20,489 nucleotides of DNA from Prevotellaceae bacterium UBA3849 (GCA_002392645.1 DGHL01000114.1:8126-28614); one strand, 5' to 3'. Counted from the first letter of the stretch, positions 6,941 through 14,553 are shown. Notes: a model not told the origin generated them from the letters alone. A program made the numbers and translations.

Positions 6941-7648
6941 TTAATTATGCACCAGGGTTCCGATCTCTTCTCCCTCCATGACCTTCTTCAGGTTACCTAC
7001 GACATCCATGTTGAACACGTAGATAGGTAGATTGTTCTGCATGCACATGGCTGTAGCGGTAATGTCCATTACCTTCAGTCCCTTTGCTATTACGTCCTGG
7101 TAGGTGATGTCGTGGAACTTCGTTGCGGTAGGGTCTTTCTCAGGGTCGGCGGTGTAGATGCCGTCCACGCGTGTGCCCTTCAGCATTACGTCTGCCTCAA
7201 TCTCGATGCCACGCAGTGACGAACCAGTGTCGGTGGTGAAGTAAGGGTTGCCGGTTCCTGCAGACATTATGACCACCTCGCCGTTCTTCATTGCATCGAT
7301 AGCCTTCCACTTAGTGTAGAACTCGCCGATAGGCTCCATGCGAATAGCAGTGAGCACGCGGTTCTTCTGACCGGCGGCGTCAAGAGCCGAAGATAATGCA
7401 AGCGAATTGATGACAGTGGCACACATGCCCATCTGGTCGCCCTTGACACGGTCGAAGCCCTTGCCCGCACCAGACAGGCCACGGAAGATGTTGCCACCAC
7501 CTATTACTATACCAATCTCTACTCCCATATCGGCTATTTCCTTAATCTGTCGTGCATAGTCGTTAAGACGGTTTACGTCGATTCCGTATCCCTGCTGTCC
7601 CATAAGGCTCTCGCCAGAGAGCTTCAATAGTATTCTCTTGAATTTCAT
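6941..7648 (-). CDS. pyrH: UMP kinase
   Basis: A 235-residue amino-acid-kinase-fold protein of normal PyrH length. It phosphorylates UMP to UDP with ATP in the cytoplasm and is usually essential and hexameric. Visible motifs are KLSGESLMG near the N-terminus, IVIGGGNIFRG (about 48-58), the GTGNPYFTTDTGSSLR stretch, and the ATP-side loop GTRVDGIYTADPEKDPTA. The Bacteroidetes-type promoter at 7684-7715 lies about 36 bases upstream of the start and fits this ATG, which has no clear Shine-Dalgarno. The nucleoside kinase downstream is in the same direction and pathway. I see no truncation or odd residues. Confidence 0.97.
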   Translation of the reverse strand: MKFKRILLKLSGESLMGQQGYGIDVNRLNDYARQIKEIADMGVEIGIVIGGGNIFRGLSGAGKGFDRVKGDQMGMCATVINSLALSSALDAAGQKNRVLTAIRMEPIGEFYTKWKAIDAMKNGEVVIMSAGTGNPYFTTDTGSSLRGIEIEADVMLKGTRVDGIYTADPEKDPTATKFHDITYQDVIAKGLKVMDITATAMCMQNNLPIYVFNMDVVGNLKKVMEGEEIGTLVHN

Positions 7649-7683
7649 AGTTTTTTTTAGTTGATGATTAATGATTATTTATG

Positions 7684-7715
7684 CAAAGTTCGCAAAAAAT
7701 ATTGATATATGCAAA
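7684..7715 (-). promoter_or_regulatory. Promoter of pyrH
   Basis: On the minus strand, TTTG (7712-7715), a 20-base spacer and GAACTTTG (7684-7691) match the Bacteroidetes pattern TTTG-N19-21-TAnnTTTG except for the first base of the -7 box. Confidence 0.6.
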
Positions 7716-7763
7716 TAATAGCGCCAAAAAAATTTCGGGTGGTACCTGTGGTGACAACAGACA

Positions 7764-7793
7764 AGCCCCCGCCACATGGTAGTGACGAGGGCT
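7764..7793 (-). terminator. Hairpin after the ddl operon (weak terminator)
   Basis: AGCCCCCGCCAC (7764-7775) pairs with GTGACGAGGGCT (7782-7793) around ATGGTA, using two wobble-type positions. It lies about 80 bases past the NigD-like stop. Only a TTG-rich tail follows on the minus strand, so the terminator call is tentative. Confidence 0.45.
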
Positions 7794-7810
7794 CGTAAAG
7801 ATTGCCTTAT

Positions 7811-7884
7811 GGTGGGTTCTAAAAATTCCCACGAGTTAAATTAGTTAATTACATGAATGACAGTGGGAATTATTAGAACCCACC
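7811..7884. repeat. Inverted pair of GTGGGTTCTAAAAAT repeats
   Basis: The left arm (7811-7832) and right arm (7863-7884) are 22-base inverted copies with one difference, 30 bases apart. Each arm is itself a near-palindrome, GTGGG...CCCAC. The right arm covers the last three codons and stop of the NigD-like gene (GGT GGG TTC TAA). A further copy is at 20441-20462. Confidence 0.75.
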
Positions 7885-8586
7885 TATAATCTTGTGTATC
7901 GTTACTCCTGAATATGTGTTTACCTTTAGGTTCACGGTGTCGGGCAACACGTTAGCGGGTATGCTGAACAACAGCTCCCTGGTGTAGTACTGCGGCATAT
8001 TGCCCTGGTCATGGCACAGCGTGAGCCACATAGCACCTGAACCGTATGTGCTTACAGAGTCGCAGCGCAGCATTATCGACTGCACCGTCTCCGTCTCGCT
8101 GCTGCCTACCTTTATTCCCACCTGCATGTTAAGGTAGTGGTTGTTTGCCGACATCCACACTGCCGTCAGCGTCAGCGGGTCGGTAGGGGCTCCTTCCTGA
8201 CCTTTCCACATCAGCGGTATGATGACGTTTACGTTCTTCTGACCTACCAGCTGTATCGCCTCGCCGCTGCCGCCTTGCTTGTAATACAGCAACCTGCGCA
8301 GCATGGTGTCTTTCTTTTCTGAATACGTAAACGACTCAGGTACCGTAAGGTTCACATTGTCGTCTGTCAGTATGCTCAACACCCTGCCCTGCTCTACAAC
8401 GATATCGGCATAGTCGGCACGCATATACGACAACTCTCCGTCGCCCGTTTCATAATCCGTATAGTTACATGATGCGAGCAACAGGAGTACAGAGCACGCC
8501 ACAGACCACTTCCTCCCGTCTCCTCTCAGCAGAGAGTAAAGGAATGTGCCGCTCCTTCTGATATATGTCTTCAATATGCCTGACAT
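7873..8586 (-). CDS. NigD-like lipoprotein
   Basis: A 237-residue protein whose signal peptide ends in the lipobox LASC, giving a lipid-modified Cys40. The body (TGDGELSYMRADYADIVV, LTDDNVNLTVPES, a beta-rich core with IPLMWKGQEG) matches my memory of the NigD-like family, small Bacteroidales lipoproteins first named from a bacteriocin cluster and of unknown function. The N-terminus before the hydrophobic core is long (about 28 residues) and basic; no better start is visible. It begins 10 bases after the acyltransferase stop, so it is the last gene of the ddl operon. Its final residues GGF and stop lie inside the repeat at 7863-7884, so the present C-terminus may come from a repeat insertion. 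Confidence 0.8.
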   Translation of the reverse strand: MSGILKTYIRRSGTFLYSLLRGDGRKWSVACSVLLLLASCNYTDYETGDGELSYMRADYADIVVEQGRVLSILTDDNVNLTVPESFTYSEKKDTMLRRLLYYKQGGSGEAIQLVGQKNVNVIIPLMWKGQEGAPTDPLTLTAVWMSANNHYLNMQVGIKVGSSETETVQSIMLRCDSVSTYGSGAMWLTLCHDQGNMPQYYTRELLFSIPANVLPDTVNLKVNTYSGVTIHKIIGGF

Positions 8587-8596
8587 TACACGTGCT

Positions 8597-9850
8597 TTAG
8601 TTCTCGCTCTTCTTCTCCCCTACTGCCACGAGGTAGTTCCTTACCGGGTTGGCATACATCGTCAGCATACGCTCACGCAGGAACGGTATGTCGGGATTAG
8701 GTACCTTTACCTTTGCCAACTGGCCCGCAAGGTATTTCTCAAACTCTTTCCTATCCTTGTCCGTATATTTGTCGCTGTTGTCAGTGCCGTCGAGCTCGTC
8801 CATGGCTATCCAGTTGCATGGATAGAGGCGATAGCGTGAGTGTATCTCACGGTCTATGTGCTCTGCCACGAGACGGAACACTTCCTTCTTTGGCAGCGAA
8901 CGGTCAAGTGTGTCGAGCCATGGGTCTATACATGGCGAGAGTTCATAGTGCACCCTGCCCTTCTTGCCCAATATGCCGGTCTTCATGTTGTCGAGGTCAT
9001 CCTGCTTCGACTTCTTCCATCCCTGCACGTCGCGCTTGAACTGGAACTCTTCTGCCTTCAGGTAGTCGCATGGGTCGTGCTCATACGATATCGTCAGCGG
9101 TGCTATATGCAGATGCTTCAGTGCGTCTATGATATTCTCCTTGCAGTCTTCCGGCGCTCCCATGGCAAACATCTTCAATACGGAGTCTTGCGTGCGGTCG
9201 TTAGAATCCTTTGCCCTGCCCTCGCGCTGCGCTATCCAGATGTTCTCGCGCTTTTCGTTTACGGCAAAGTGTATATACTGGCTCATCAGCATTGAGGAGC
9301 GCATCATCTCGTGTGCCGTCAGTCCGCGGCGCACGGTGAATGCCTTGTTCATCCTGACGAGTTTCTTTATCCATGGGTATATGAGCAGGTTGTCGCCTAT
9401 ACCTATCTCGCATGTGCGCTCAAAGCCGTGGTCGTGTATCATGAGGTCGAGGTAGGCGGAGTCGAGCACTATGTCGCGATGGTTCGACATGAAGATATAC
9501 CTGCCGTGCTTGTCGAAGTCCCTTGGATAGCCGAACGTAGTGCCGTTGGTGCATCGCCATATTGACAGGCGCACCACTGGCTTCATGAAGCGCACCTGAA
9601 AGTCCTGCGTTGACTTGACGCCTTTGAAGAGCAGTCGCAGCAGTCCGTTGCGCACGATTTTTGGCAACCACGGTGTAAAGCCCTTCATTACGAGGTTAAA
9701 CTGTCTGTCGTTAAGCAGTTCCTCGAATACTACGGGCATCTCTTCCGGTTCGTATGGACGTATTTCGTCGAAAGAGTGTATATCCAACCCCTCCCCTTTA
9801 TCCCCTCCCGAGGGAGGGGAAGTATATGTATTTGACTTATTCTCTTCCAT
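8597..9850 (-). CDS. PlsB/PlsC-like glycerolipid acyltransferase
   Basis: A 417-residue protein with the core of the 1-acylglycerol-3-phosphate acyltransferase fold. The catalytic-type motif is SNHRDIVLD (H124), followed by GIGDNLLIYPWIKKLVRMNKAFTVRRG and the substrate-site block REGRAKDSND (210-215). It probably transfers an acyl chain to a glycerophospholipid precursor or related lipid at the inner membrane; substrate is not determined. The aspartate after His124 comes five residues on rather than the usual four, unless D126 serves. No long membrane helix is seen. Residues 11-21 (SPPSGGDKGEG) are encoded by a C/G-rich palindromic repeat at 9788-9819 and are probably an insertion. It follows ddl by 32 bases. 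Confidence 0.85.
   Translation of the reverse strand: MEENKSNTYTSPPSGGDKGEGLDIHSFDEIRPYEPEEMPVVFEELLNDRQFNLVMKGFTPWLPKIVRNGLLRLLFKGVKSTQDFQVRFMKPVVRLSIWRCTNGTTFGYPRDFDKHGRYIFMSNHRDIVLDSAYLDLMIHDHGFERTCEIGIGDNLLIYPWIKKLVRMNKAFTVRRGLTAHEMMRSSMLMSQYIHFAVNEKRENIWIAQREGRAKDSNDRTQDSVLKMFAMGAPEDCKENIIDALKHLHIAPLTISYEHDPCDYLKAEEFQFKRDVQGWKKSKQDDLDNMKTGILGKKGRVHYELSPCIDPWLDTLDRSLPKKEVFRLVAEHIDREIHSRYRLYPCNWIAMDELDGTDNSDKYTDKDRKEFEKYLAGQLAKVKVPNPDIPFLRERMLTMYANPVRNYLVAVGEKKSEN
9788..9819. repeat. C/G-rich repeat inside the acyltransferase gene
   Basis: CCCCTCCC-type words with a central CCCTCCCGAGGGAGGG palindrome. From memory, sequences of this kind are scattered between genes in many Bacteroidales genomes; here it is in frame at codons 11-21 of the acyltransferase. 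Confidence 0.6.
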
Positions 9851-9882
9851 TATGAAAGCAAGGAATGCTCGGTTATGTTGTC

Positions 9883-10872
9883 TTACTGGTTCTCAACTAT
9901 CTCGCTGAGCACCTCACCCATGTCGAGACCTGCGGCTCGTACCTGCTGTGGTATGAACGACGTAGGTGTCATGCCAGGTGTGGTGTTTATCTCAAGCATA
10001 TTTATTTTTGCATCCGCAGATTGTGGATTCTTGATGATATAGTCCACGCGGATGATGCCGTTGGCATGTAGTATGTCGTAGATGGCTGACGTTATCTTTG
10101 CCACGCGGTCGCTCACCTCCTGAGGCAGGCGCGCCGGAGTAATCTCCTCCACCTGACCGTTGTACTTAGCATCGAAGTCGAAGAACTCGTTCTGGCTTAC
10201 CACTTCAGTGGCTGGCAGCACTACCGACTTCTCCTTGGTCTTATACACACCCTGTGATATCTCCATGCCCTCAAGGAACGCCTCTATCATGACGGTGTCG
10301 CTCTCGCCGAAGGCAAGGTCGAGCGCCTTCTGCATCTCAGAGAACTCCTTCACCTTGCTCACACCGAACGATGAACCGTCGGCTGCAGGCTTCACGAAAC
10401 ATGGATAGCCTACGGTGGCCTTTATCTTCTCGTCGGTGATGCTTGCCTCATCACCCTTGCGCACCAGTACGCTCTCTGCCACGCTGACGCCGAAGGAGCG
10501 CAGGTAGTTGTTGAGTGCAAACTTGTCGAAGGTCAATGCCTCCACTAGCACACCGCTGGTTGAGTAAGGCATGCCTATGAGGTCGAAATATCCCTGCAGC
10601 ACACCGTTCTCGCCCGGTGCACCGTGTATGGTTATGTAAGCATAGTCGAACGTCTTTTTCTCGCCGTTCTCCACGAATGAGAAGTCGTTCTTGTCAATCT
10701 CCGCCGTCGCTCCGTCGGGGAGGTTTACGTGCCAGTCGCCTGATTTCAGGTCAACGATGTAGCAGTTGTACTTTTCTTTGTTGAAGAAGGAGTAGATGCC
10801 TGCTCCCGAACGCAGTGACACATCATGCTCTGATGAGTCGCCACCACAGATAATAGCAATCGTCTTTTTCAT
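9883..10872 (-). CDS. ddl: D-alanine--D-alanine ligase
   Basis: A 329-residue ATP-grasp ligase of normal length. It joins two D-Ala with ATP to give the dipeptide that ends the peptidoglycan stem, in the cytoplasm. Visible signatures are CGGDSSEHDVSLRSG near the N-terminus (substrate-binding Glu), ITIHGAPGENGVLQGYFDLIGMPY, the ATP-binding FVKPAADGSSFGVSKV, and the metal-site EINTTPGMTPTSF near the C-terminus. The promoter at 10901-10933 lies about 30 bases upstream. It heads a tight operon with the acyltransferase and NigD-like lipoprotein, all envelope functions. Nothing unusual is seen. Confidence 0.97.
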   Translation of the reverse strand: MKKTIAIICGGDSSEHDVSLRSGAGIYSFFNKEKYNCYIVDLKSGDWHVNLPDGATAEIDKNDFSFVENGEKKTFDYAYITIHGAPGENGVLQGYFDLIGMPYSTSGVLVEALTFDKFALNNYLRSFGVSVAESVLVRKGDEASITDEKIKATVGYPCFVKPAADGSSFGVSKVKEFSEMQKALDLAFGESDTVMIEAFLEGMEISQGVYKTKEKSVVLPATEVVSQNEFFDFDAKYNGQVEEITPARLPQEVSDRVAKITSAIYDILHANGIIRVDYIIKNPQSADAKINMLEINTTPGMTPTSFIPQQVRAAGLDMGEVLSEIVENQ

Positions 10873-10900
10873 TATATGTTTTTATACAGCTTTTTCCGTG

Positions 10901-10933
10901 CAAAATTACGCATTTTCTCGCAAACAGCCAAAA
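10901..10933 (-). promoter_or_regulatory. Promoter of the ddl operon
   Basis: On the minus strand, TTTTG (10929-10933), 20 bases, then a perfect -7 box TAATTTTG (10901-10908). The ATG follows 29 bases later. Confidence 0.8.
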
Positions 10934-10985
10934 GTTTTATGAGAAAAAACACCCACCTCTTTTATTGTCCTATTTTTCCGTCTGC

Positions 10986-11245
10986 AAGAAAACTCATTCT
11001 AAGCGAGGAAAACGACACAGGTGGAGCACCTGCCCATAACCGACCTTAAATCAATCCTGCCTACCTTAAAACGCAAAATACGAGGTCTGCAAAATCAGAG
11101 AAATCACTTTCACGCGATTAATTTCCCTTTTTGAATGTAATATGATAGCTTTTACATTGCAAAAGCTATCGTTTTACGGTGAGAAAGCTATCATATTGCA
11201 ACGTAAAATGGCGCCTTTTTCGACCTAAAAGCTATCATATTACCG
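10986..11245. repeat. Intergenic mosaic repeat, copy 2
   Basis: The gap between ddl and the TonB-domain operon (10873-11434) has no gene that I can support. It carries AAGAAAACTCATT (10986), GGTGGA, CCTTAAAACG (11064) and GTAATATGATAGCTTTTAC (to 11155) in the same order as 3509-3778. Three inverted copies of the last motif follow at about 11159-11179, 11181-11203 and 11224-11245 (AAAGCTATCATATT core, one with a change), able to pair with the first. A small hairpin CAGGTG-gag-CACCTG is at 11018-11032. Confidence 0.65.
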
Positions 11246-11375
11246 CAAAAACAGAAAACCCGACTGTTTTTTTACTGTCCGTTTTTTCGGATTTCGGCTA
11301 TGCGTCGCACTCTCGTTTCGTGATAGCGAGAGGCTATTTTTTCTGTCCTTACGACAGATTTTTCTTGCAAAATTC

Positions 11376-11405
11376 TTTGTCTATAAGATTTTTTTCGTAC
11401 CTTTG
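11376..11405 (+). promoter_or_regulatory. Promoter of the TonB-domain operon
   Basis: TTTG (11376-11379), an 18-base spacer and a consensus -7 box TACCTTTG (11398-11405), with the ATG 29 bases later. The spacer is one or two bases shorter than typical. Confidence 0.75.
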
Positions 11406-11434
11406 CATGGAAATTAGCTTATTTCTGATAACAA

Positions 11435-12844
11435 ATGAAAAAAATAGGTATTATAAAGAAACTAACCATTGCAGTCCTACTACTATCCTGCCTTCACATC
11501 CATGCACAATCCCCAAAAGGCAAGGAAGCATGGAATGAATATCTAAGAAACAACCTTATTTACCCTGAAGAGGCCAAAAAGGCAGGCATCAGGGGGACAG
11601 TTTCGGTGTGCTACGAAATAGACAGAGACGGATTTGTGTCGAACATCATTGTCGATAAGTCCATACATCCGCTGCTTGACAGAGAAGCCATGCGCTTAAT
11701 CGCCAATATGCCTCAGCACAAGACAAACGAGCGCAGTAGCAGGTCAGTCTATTCCCACCCCATAAGATTTGGAGTAGATGAGACAAGAGAGAATGAAAAG
11801 AAGGCTGACTCCATCAAGATGGCAAGACTGGAAAAGATGGGCGTGGTTACGAGGGCAGAGAGGATGCCGTCGTTTCCCGGTGGTCAGAGAGCACTTGATG
11901 CCTTCCTGGAGAAGAACCTAAAGTATTCGAAGTCTGCAATAAAGAACAAAAGATCGGAAAGGGTAAATATTGAATTCGTGGTAAACACCGACGGAAGCCT
12001 GTCTTACATAGGGATTAAAAAGTCTGCCAACCCCCAACTTGACACAGAGGCTATGCGCGTGGTAAACATGATGCCTAAATGGAAACCCGGCACAATACAA
12101 GGTCAGCCCGTTGCTGTTTATTATGTGCAGCCTATAATATTCAAGGGAAAAGACCATTACAATGATAACGCTGGTGAAAAAAACAGGTATCCTTCATTTC
12201 ATGGCGGACAAAATTATCTGAATGATTTCATCGAGAAAAACATCGAATATCCACTGACTGCCAAGAACGACAGCATAGAAGGGCGTGTGTTCGTTGATTT
12301 CATAGTCAACACCAACGGCAAGATATCTGACGCAAGAATATTAACCTCTACTGACACCATATTCAATGAAGAGGCCCTGCGCATAGTAAACAGTATGCCG
12401 AAATGGGATTGCGCCAAGAAAAAAGGAGATAAAGTTGCAATGCGCTATGCCATTCCTATCAACTTCACACTGAACGACAAGAAGGACTGCCGCCCTTTGT
12501 TTCCTGGTGGCGAAGAGGAACTGCAAGAGTATCTGTATAATGAGATAAAATATCCTTTAGAGGCCTTGCTCACAGAGACCAACGGAACTGTTGAAGTCAG
12601 ATATACCATTGACGAAAAAGGCAGGACAAAAGATGTCGAACTGTTAAAGCCTGCTCCAGAAGTGCTGTTCAGGGAAGTGAAACAAGCAATAATCGGCATG
12701 CCAAAATGGAAGCCAAGCAAGAAGGATGGCAAGATTGTAAGCACACGATGCACCATGTCCATAAAGTTTGTACATCCTAATGAGAAACATATAACGGCCA
12801 AGAGGCCTCACTACAAGTTTGAATTTGAACCATTCTTTCATTAA
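11435..12844 (+). CDS. Secreted protein with four tandem TonB C-terminal domains
   Basis: A 469-residue protein: signal peptide (KKLTIAVLLLSCLHIHAQ, cut near residue 25), then four copies of the TonB C-terminal domain at about 28-112, 144-237, 252-344 and 354-446. Each shows the family pattern YPxxA...G.V.V.(F/Y).(I/V)...G........K...P.LD.EA.R.(V/I)..MP.W.PG......P(I)xF; copies 2-4 start with P(S/L)F(P/H)GG. Ordinary TonB has a single such domain behind an inner-membrane helix and a Pro-rich spacer. Here the helix is replaced by a cleavable signal and no spacer is seen, so it should be free in the periplasm, or exported, and unable to draw energy from ExbBD. Domain 1 is the most diverged (MPQHKTNE instead of MPKWKPG). 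It may bind TonB boxes of outer-membrane receptors or other partners. First gene of a three-gene operon. Confidence 0.88.
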   Translation: MKKIGIIKKLTIAVLLLSCLHIHAQSPKGKEAWNEYLRNNLIYPEEAKKAGIRGTVSVCYEIDRDGFVSNIIVDKSIHPLLDREAMRLIANMPQHKTNERSSRSVYSHPIRFGVDETRENEKKADSIKMARLEKMGVVTRAERMPSFPGGQRALDAFLEKNLKYSKSAIKNKRSERVNIEFVVNTDGSLSYIGIKKSANPQLDTEAMRVVNMMPKWKPGTIQGQPVAVYYVQPIIFKGKDHYNDNAGEKNRYPSFHGGQNYLNDFIEKNIEYPLTAKNDSIEGRVFVDFIVNTNGKISDARILTSTDTIFNEEALRIVNSMPKWDCAKKKGDKVAMRYAIPINFTLNDKKDCRPLFPGGEEELQEYLYNEIKYPLEALLTETNGTVEVRYTIDEKGRTKDVELLKPAPEVLFREVKQAIIGMPKWKPSKKDGKIVSTRCTMSIKFVHPNEKHITAKRPHYKFEFEPFFH

Positions 12845-12850
12845 AACAAA

Positions 12851-13336
12851 ATGAATAAACAGAAAAGCATTATGAAGAAACTAACCGCAATCATCGTGCT
12901 GCTGCTCACACTGGGTTTCAGCACCAACGCCATGGCGCAGGCTAAGGGGAAGAGCGCCGTAGCAACTCCTGAGAGTAAGATTCTGGGCAGACACCCGCTG
13001 TCGCTGCAATGGATTTCATGGGACTATTTCGGCAGCGTGGAGGTAAGGAAGGAGAACGGCCGCCTGCACTGCATAGGCTCACAACGCAGCAAGGAGAACA
13101 GTGACTATGTGATAATTGACGGCTACATCGAGATGATCGACGCACTGCGTTTCACCTTCACCGGCACCATCATCACGAAGATCTATCACATAAACAACGG
13201 TCAGCCATGCATACGCGACGGTCACTTCGAATTTGCATCTACGCAAGGACGCAAATATTGGCGACTGCAGCAGATGGAGAATCCATGCGACGGAGTCACC
13301 GACTATGTTGACATCTATTTCGCCAAGTCGAAATAA
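12851..13336 (+). CDS. Secreted protein of unknown function, between TonB-domain genes
   Basis: A protein of 161 residues from the ATG at 12851, or 154 from the ATG at 12872 (MKKLTAII), which gives a more usual signal peptide ending NAMAQ. The mature part is about 130 residues, beta-rich, with PLSLQWISWDYFGSVEV, a DYVIIDGYI strand, INNGQPCIRDGHFEF and GRKYWRLQQMENPCD..DYVDIYF. Two Cys (in CIRD and NPCD) could form a disulfide. I do not recognise the domain; it may be a small beta-barrel or sandwich. It begins 6 bases after the four-domain protein and ends 29 bases before the two-domain protein, so it very likely works with them in the periplasm. Confidence 0.8.
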   Translation: MNKQKSIMKKLTAIIVLLLTLGFSTNAMAQAKGKSAVATPESKILGRHPLSLQWISWDYFGSVEVRKENGRLHCIGSQRSKENSDYVIIDGYIEMIDALRFTFTGTIITKIYHINNGQPCIRDGHFEFASTQGRKYWRLQQMENPCDGVTDYVDIYFAKSK

Positions 13337-13365
13337 GCTTACGTCACAAGACAAGAATAAAGAGT

Positions 13366-14196
13366 ATGAAACAGTTTATTCTTTTAACCATGCTGATGTT
13401 TACCATGTGCATATATGCACAGGAACAAACAGTCAGCGACTCCTTAAAAGCACGAAGGGAAAGAAGAAAAGTTGATGTAGGCCCCTCATTCCCCGGAGGC
13501 AAGGAGGTGCTAAAGAGATATCTGGAACTTAACACCCACTATCCTGAAGATGCCCTGAATGCAGGCATCACAGGAAGTGTTATAATTGGTTTCTTTGTTG
13601 AACCAAACGGCAACATTGACAATGTAACCGTCTTGAAGTCTGTACATCCCCTGCTTGACGCAGAAGCCGTACGTGTGATATCTGCCATGCCACGATGGAC
13701 TCCCGGATTGGTTGACGGCAAACCCGTACGGGTAAGGACACGAATACCCGTAACCTTTGGAAAAACGAGCGCAAGGCATGACACCATATCTACCAACGCA
13801 ACAACGTCAAAAGACAAGGAAGATGCCTTAAAGACTCATAAACAGCCATCATTCCCGGGAGGTAGCGATGCTTTGAAAAAGTATCTGTCCGAAAACCTCC
13901 GATACCCTGAAGATGCTCAGAAAGCTGGCATACAAGGTAGCGTAACCATTTGTTTTATCGTAGAAAAAGACGGTTCTATATCATGTCCGGAAATAGAAAA
14001 GCCTCTTCACCCGTCACTTAATGAAGAAGCTATGCGTGTAGTAAAGGAAATGCCACGATGGGAGCCCGGCATGAACAAAGGCAAGCCTATATCCGCAAAA
14101 TATCAGCTGCCAATCCGTTTTCAACTTAAAAGCTACCAAACGCTGCAAAAACCAATGTCAAGACCGGGAGTGAACAGGAATGTTTTCGGTAGGTAA
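13366..14196 (+). CDS. Secreted protein with two tandem TonB C-terminal domains
   Basis: A 276-residue protein with a signal peptide (MKQFILLTMLMFTMCIYAQ) and two TonB C-terminal domains at about 40-131 and 160-252, each opening PSFPGG and containing HYPEDALNAGITGSV or RYPEDAQKAGIQGSV, HP(L)L...EA(V/M)RV and MPRW(T/E)PG. A polar linker (about 132-159) joins them and a short basic tail follows. The domains are closer to the family consensus than those of 11435-12844. As with that protein there is no inner-membrane anchor, so it is not a standard energy transducer. Third gene of the operon; it meets the convergent small membrane gene with an 11-base gap. Confidence 0.88.
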   Translation: MKQFILLTMLMFTMCIYAQEQTVSDSLKARRERRKVDVGPSFPGGKEVLKRYLELNTHYPEDALNAGITGSVIIGFFVEPNGNIDNVTVLKSVHPLLDAEAVRVISAMPRWTPGLVDGKPVRVRTRIPVTFGKTSARHDTISTNATTSKDKEDALKTHKQPSFPGGSDALKKYLSENLRYPEDAQKAGIQGSVTICFIVEKDGSISCPEIEKPLHPSLNEEAMRVVKEMPRWEPGMNKGKPISAKYQLPIRFQLKSYQTLQKPMSRPGVNRNVFGR

Positions 14197-14222
14197 TGAA
14201 AAACGAATTACATTTTCCTACC
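14188..14222. terminator. Possible bidirectional terminator between convergent genes
   Basis: GGTAGG (14188-14193) and CCTACC (14217-14222) are perfect inverted arms, with AATG/CATT pairs further in. The hairpin overlaps the ends of both converging genes. T-runs are weak. Confidence 0.35.
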
Positions 14223-14468
14223 TCTCAGATATTCCTTCACGCGGTTATAGCCATCTACGCCAAGGATGGTGATGCCACCATACTGGCAGGTCTTAGCAAG
14301 TCCGAAGAGCACAGTCCACAGCACACCCTTAGCTGCAGCACTGATAGGCAGCAGCATCTGGGCGAACGACAGAATGTAAAATGGTATGCAGCACAGCAGC
14401 ACTATGACACCGGTACGGAAAGAGAGTGACTGCAGCCACAGCTTTATCTTCTTAAAAAGTTGTTTCAT
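14208..14468 (-). CDS. Small two-helix membrane protein (unknown function)
   Basis: An 86-residue protein: basic amphipathic start (MKQLFKKIKLWLQSLSF), a strong helix at about 19-39 (TGVIVLLCCIPFYILSFAQML), a second hydrophobic segment at about 43-70 with GGITILGVDGY, and a basic tail RVKEYLRGRKM. It probably sits in the inner membrane with both ends inside. I do not recognise a family. The minus-strand frame is preferred over the overlapping plus-strand one because it has a membrane-protein pattern and its own promoter (TACCTTTG at 14500-14507). It is divergent from the GH3-family gene. Confidence 0.75.
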   Translation of the reverse strand: MKQLFKKIKLWLQSLSFRTGVIVLLCCIPFYILSFAQMLLPISAAAKGVLWTVLFGLAKTCQYGGITILGVDGYNRVKEYLRGRKM

Positions 14469-14499
14469 AATTCTTTATATCCTGATTACATTGCGTCCG

Positions 14500-14507
14500 C
14501 AAAGGTA
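14500..14507 (-). promoter_or_regulatory. -7 box of the small membrane gene
   Basis: A consensus TACCTTTG on the minus strand, 31 bases before the ATG at 14468. A TTG about 22 bases upstream may serve as a weak -33 element. Confidence 0.65.
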
Positions 14508-14553
14508 CAAAGAATAGTCCTAAAAACCGCAACTATATATATTAAAAAAACTG

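Noticed and set aside
11311..11347. CTCTCG/CGAGAG hairpin with nearby T-run as a terminator
   Set aside because: Only six pairs with an 11-base loop, and no gene upstream on the plus strand that would need it.
11179..11538. Plus-strand frame crossing the TonB operon promoter
   Set aside because: It runs through the repeat and the promoter and overlaps the true start in another frame.
14196..14429. Plus-strand frame overlapping the small membrane gene
   Set aside because: No promoter or protein-like pattern; the minus-strand gene has a consensus -7 box and membrane helices.
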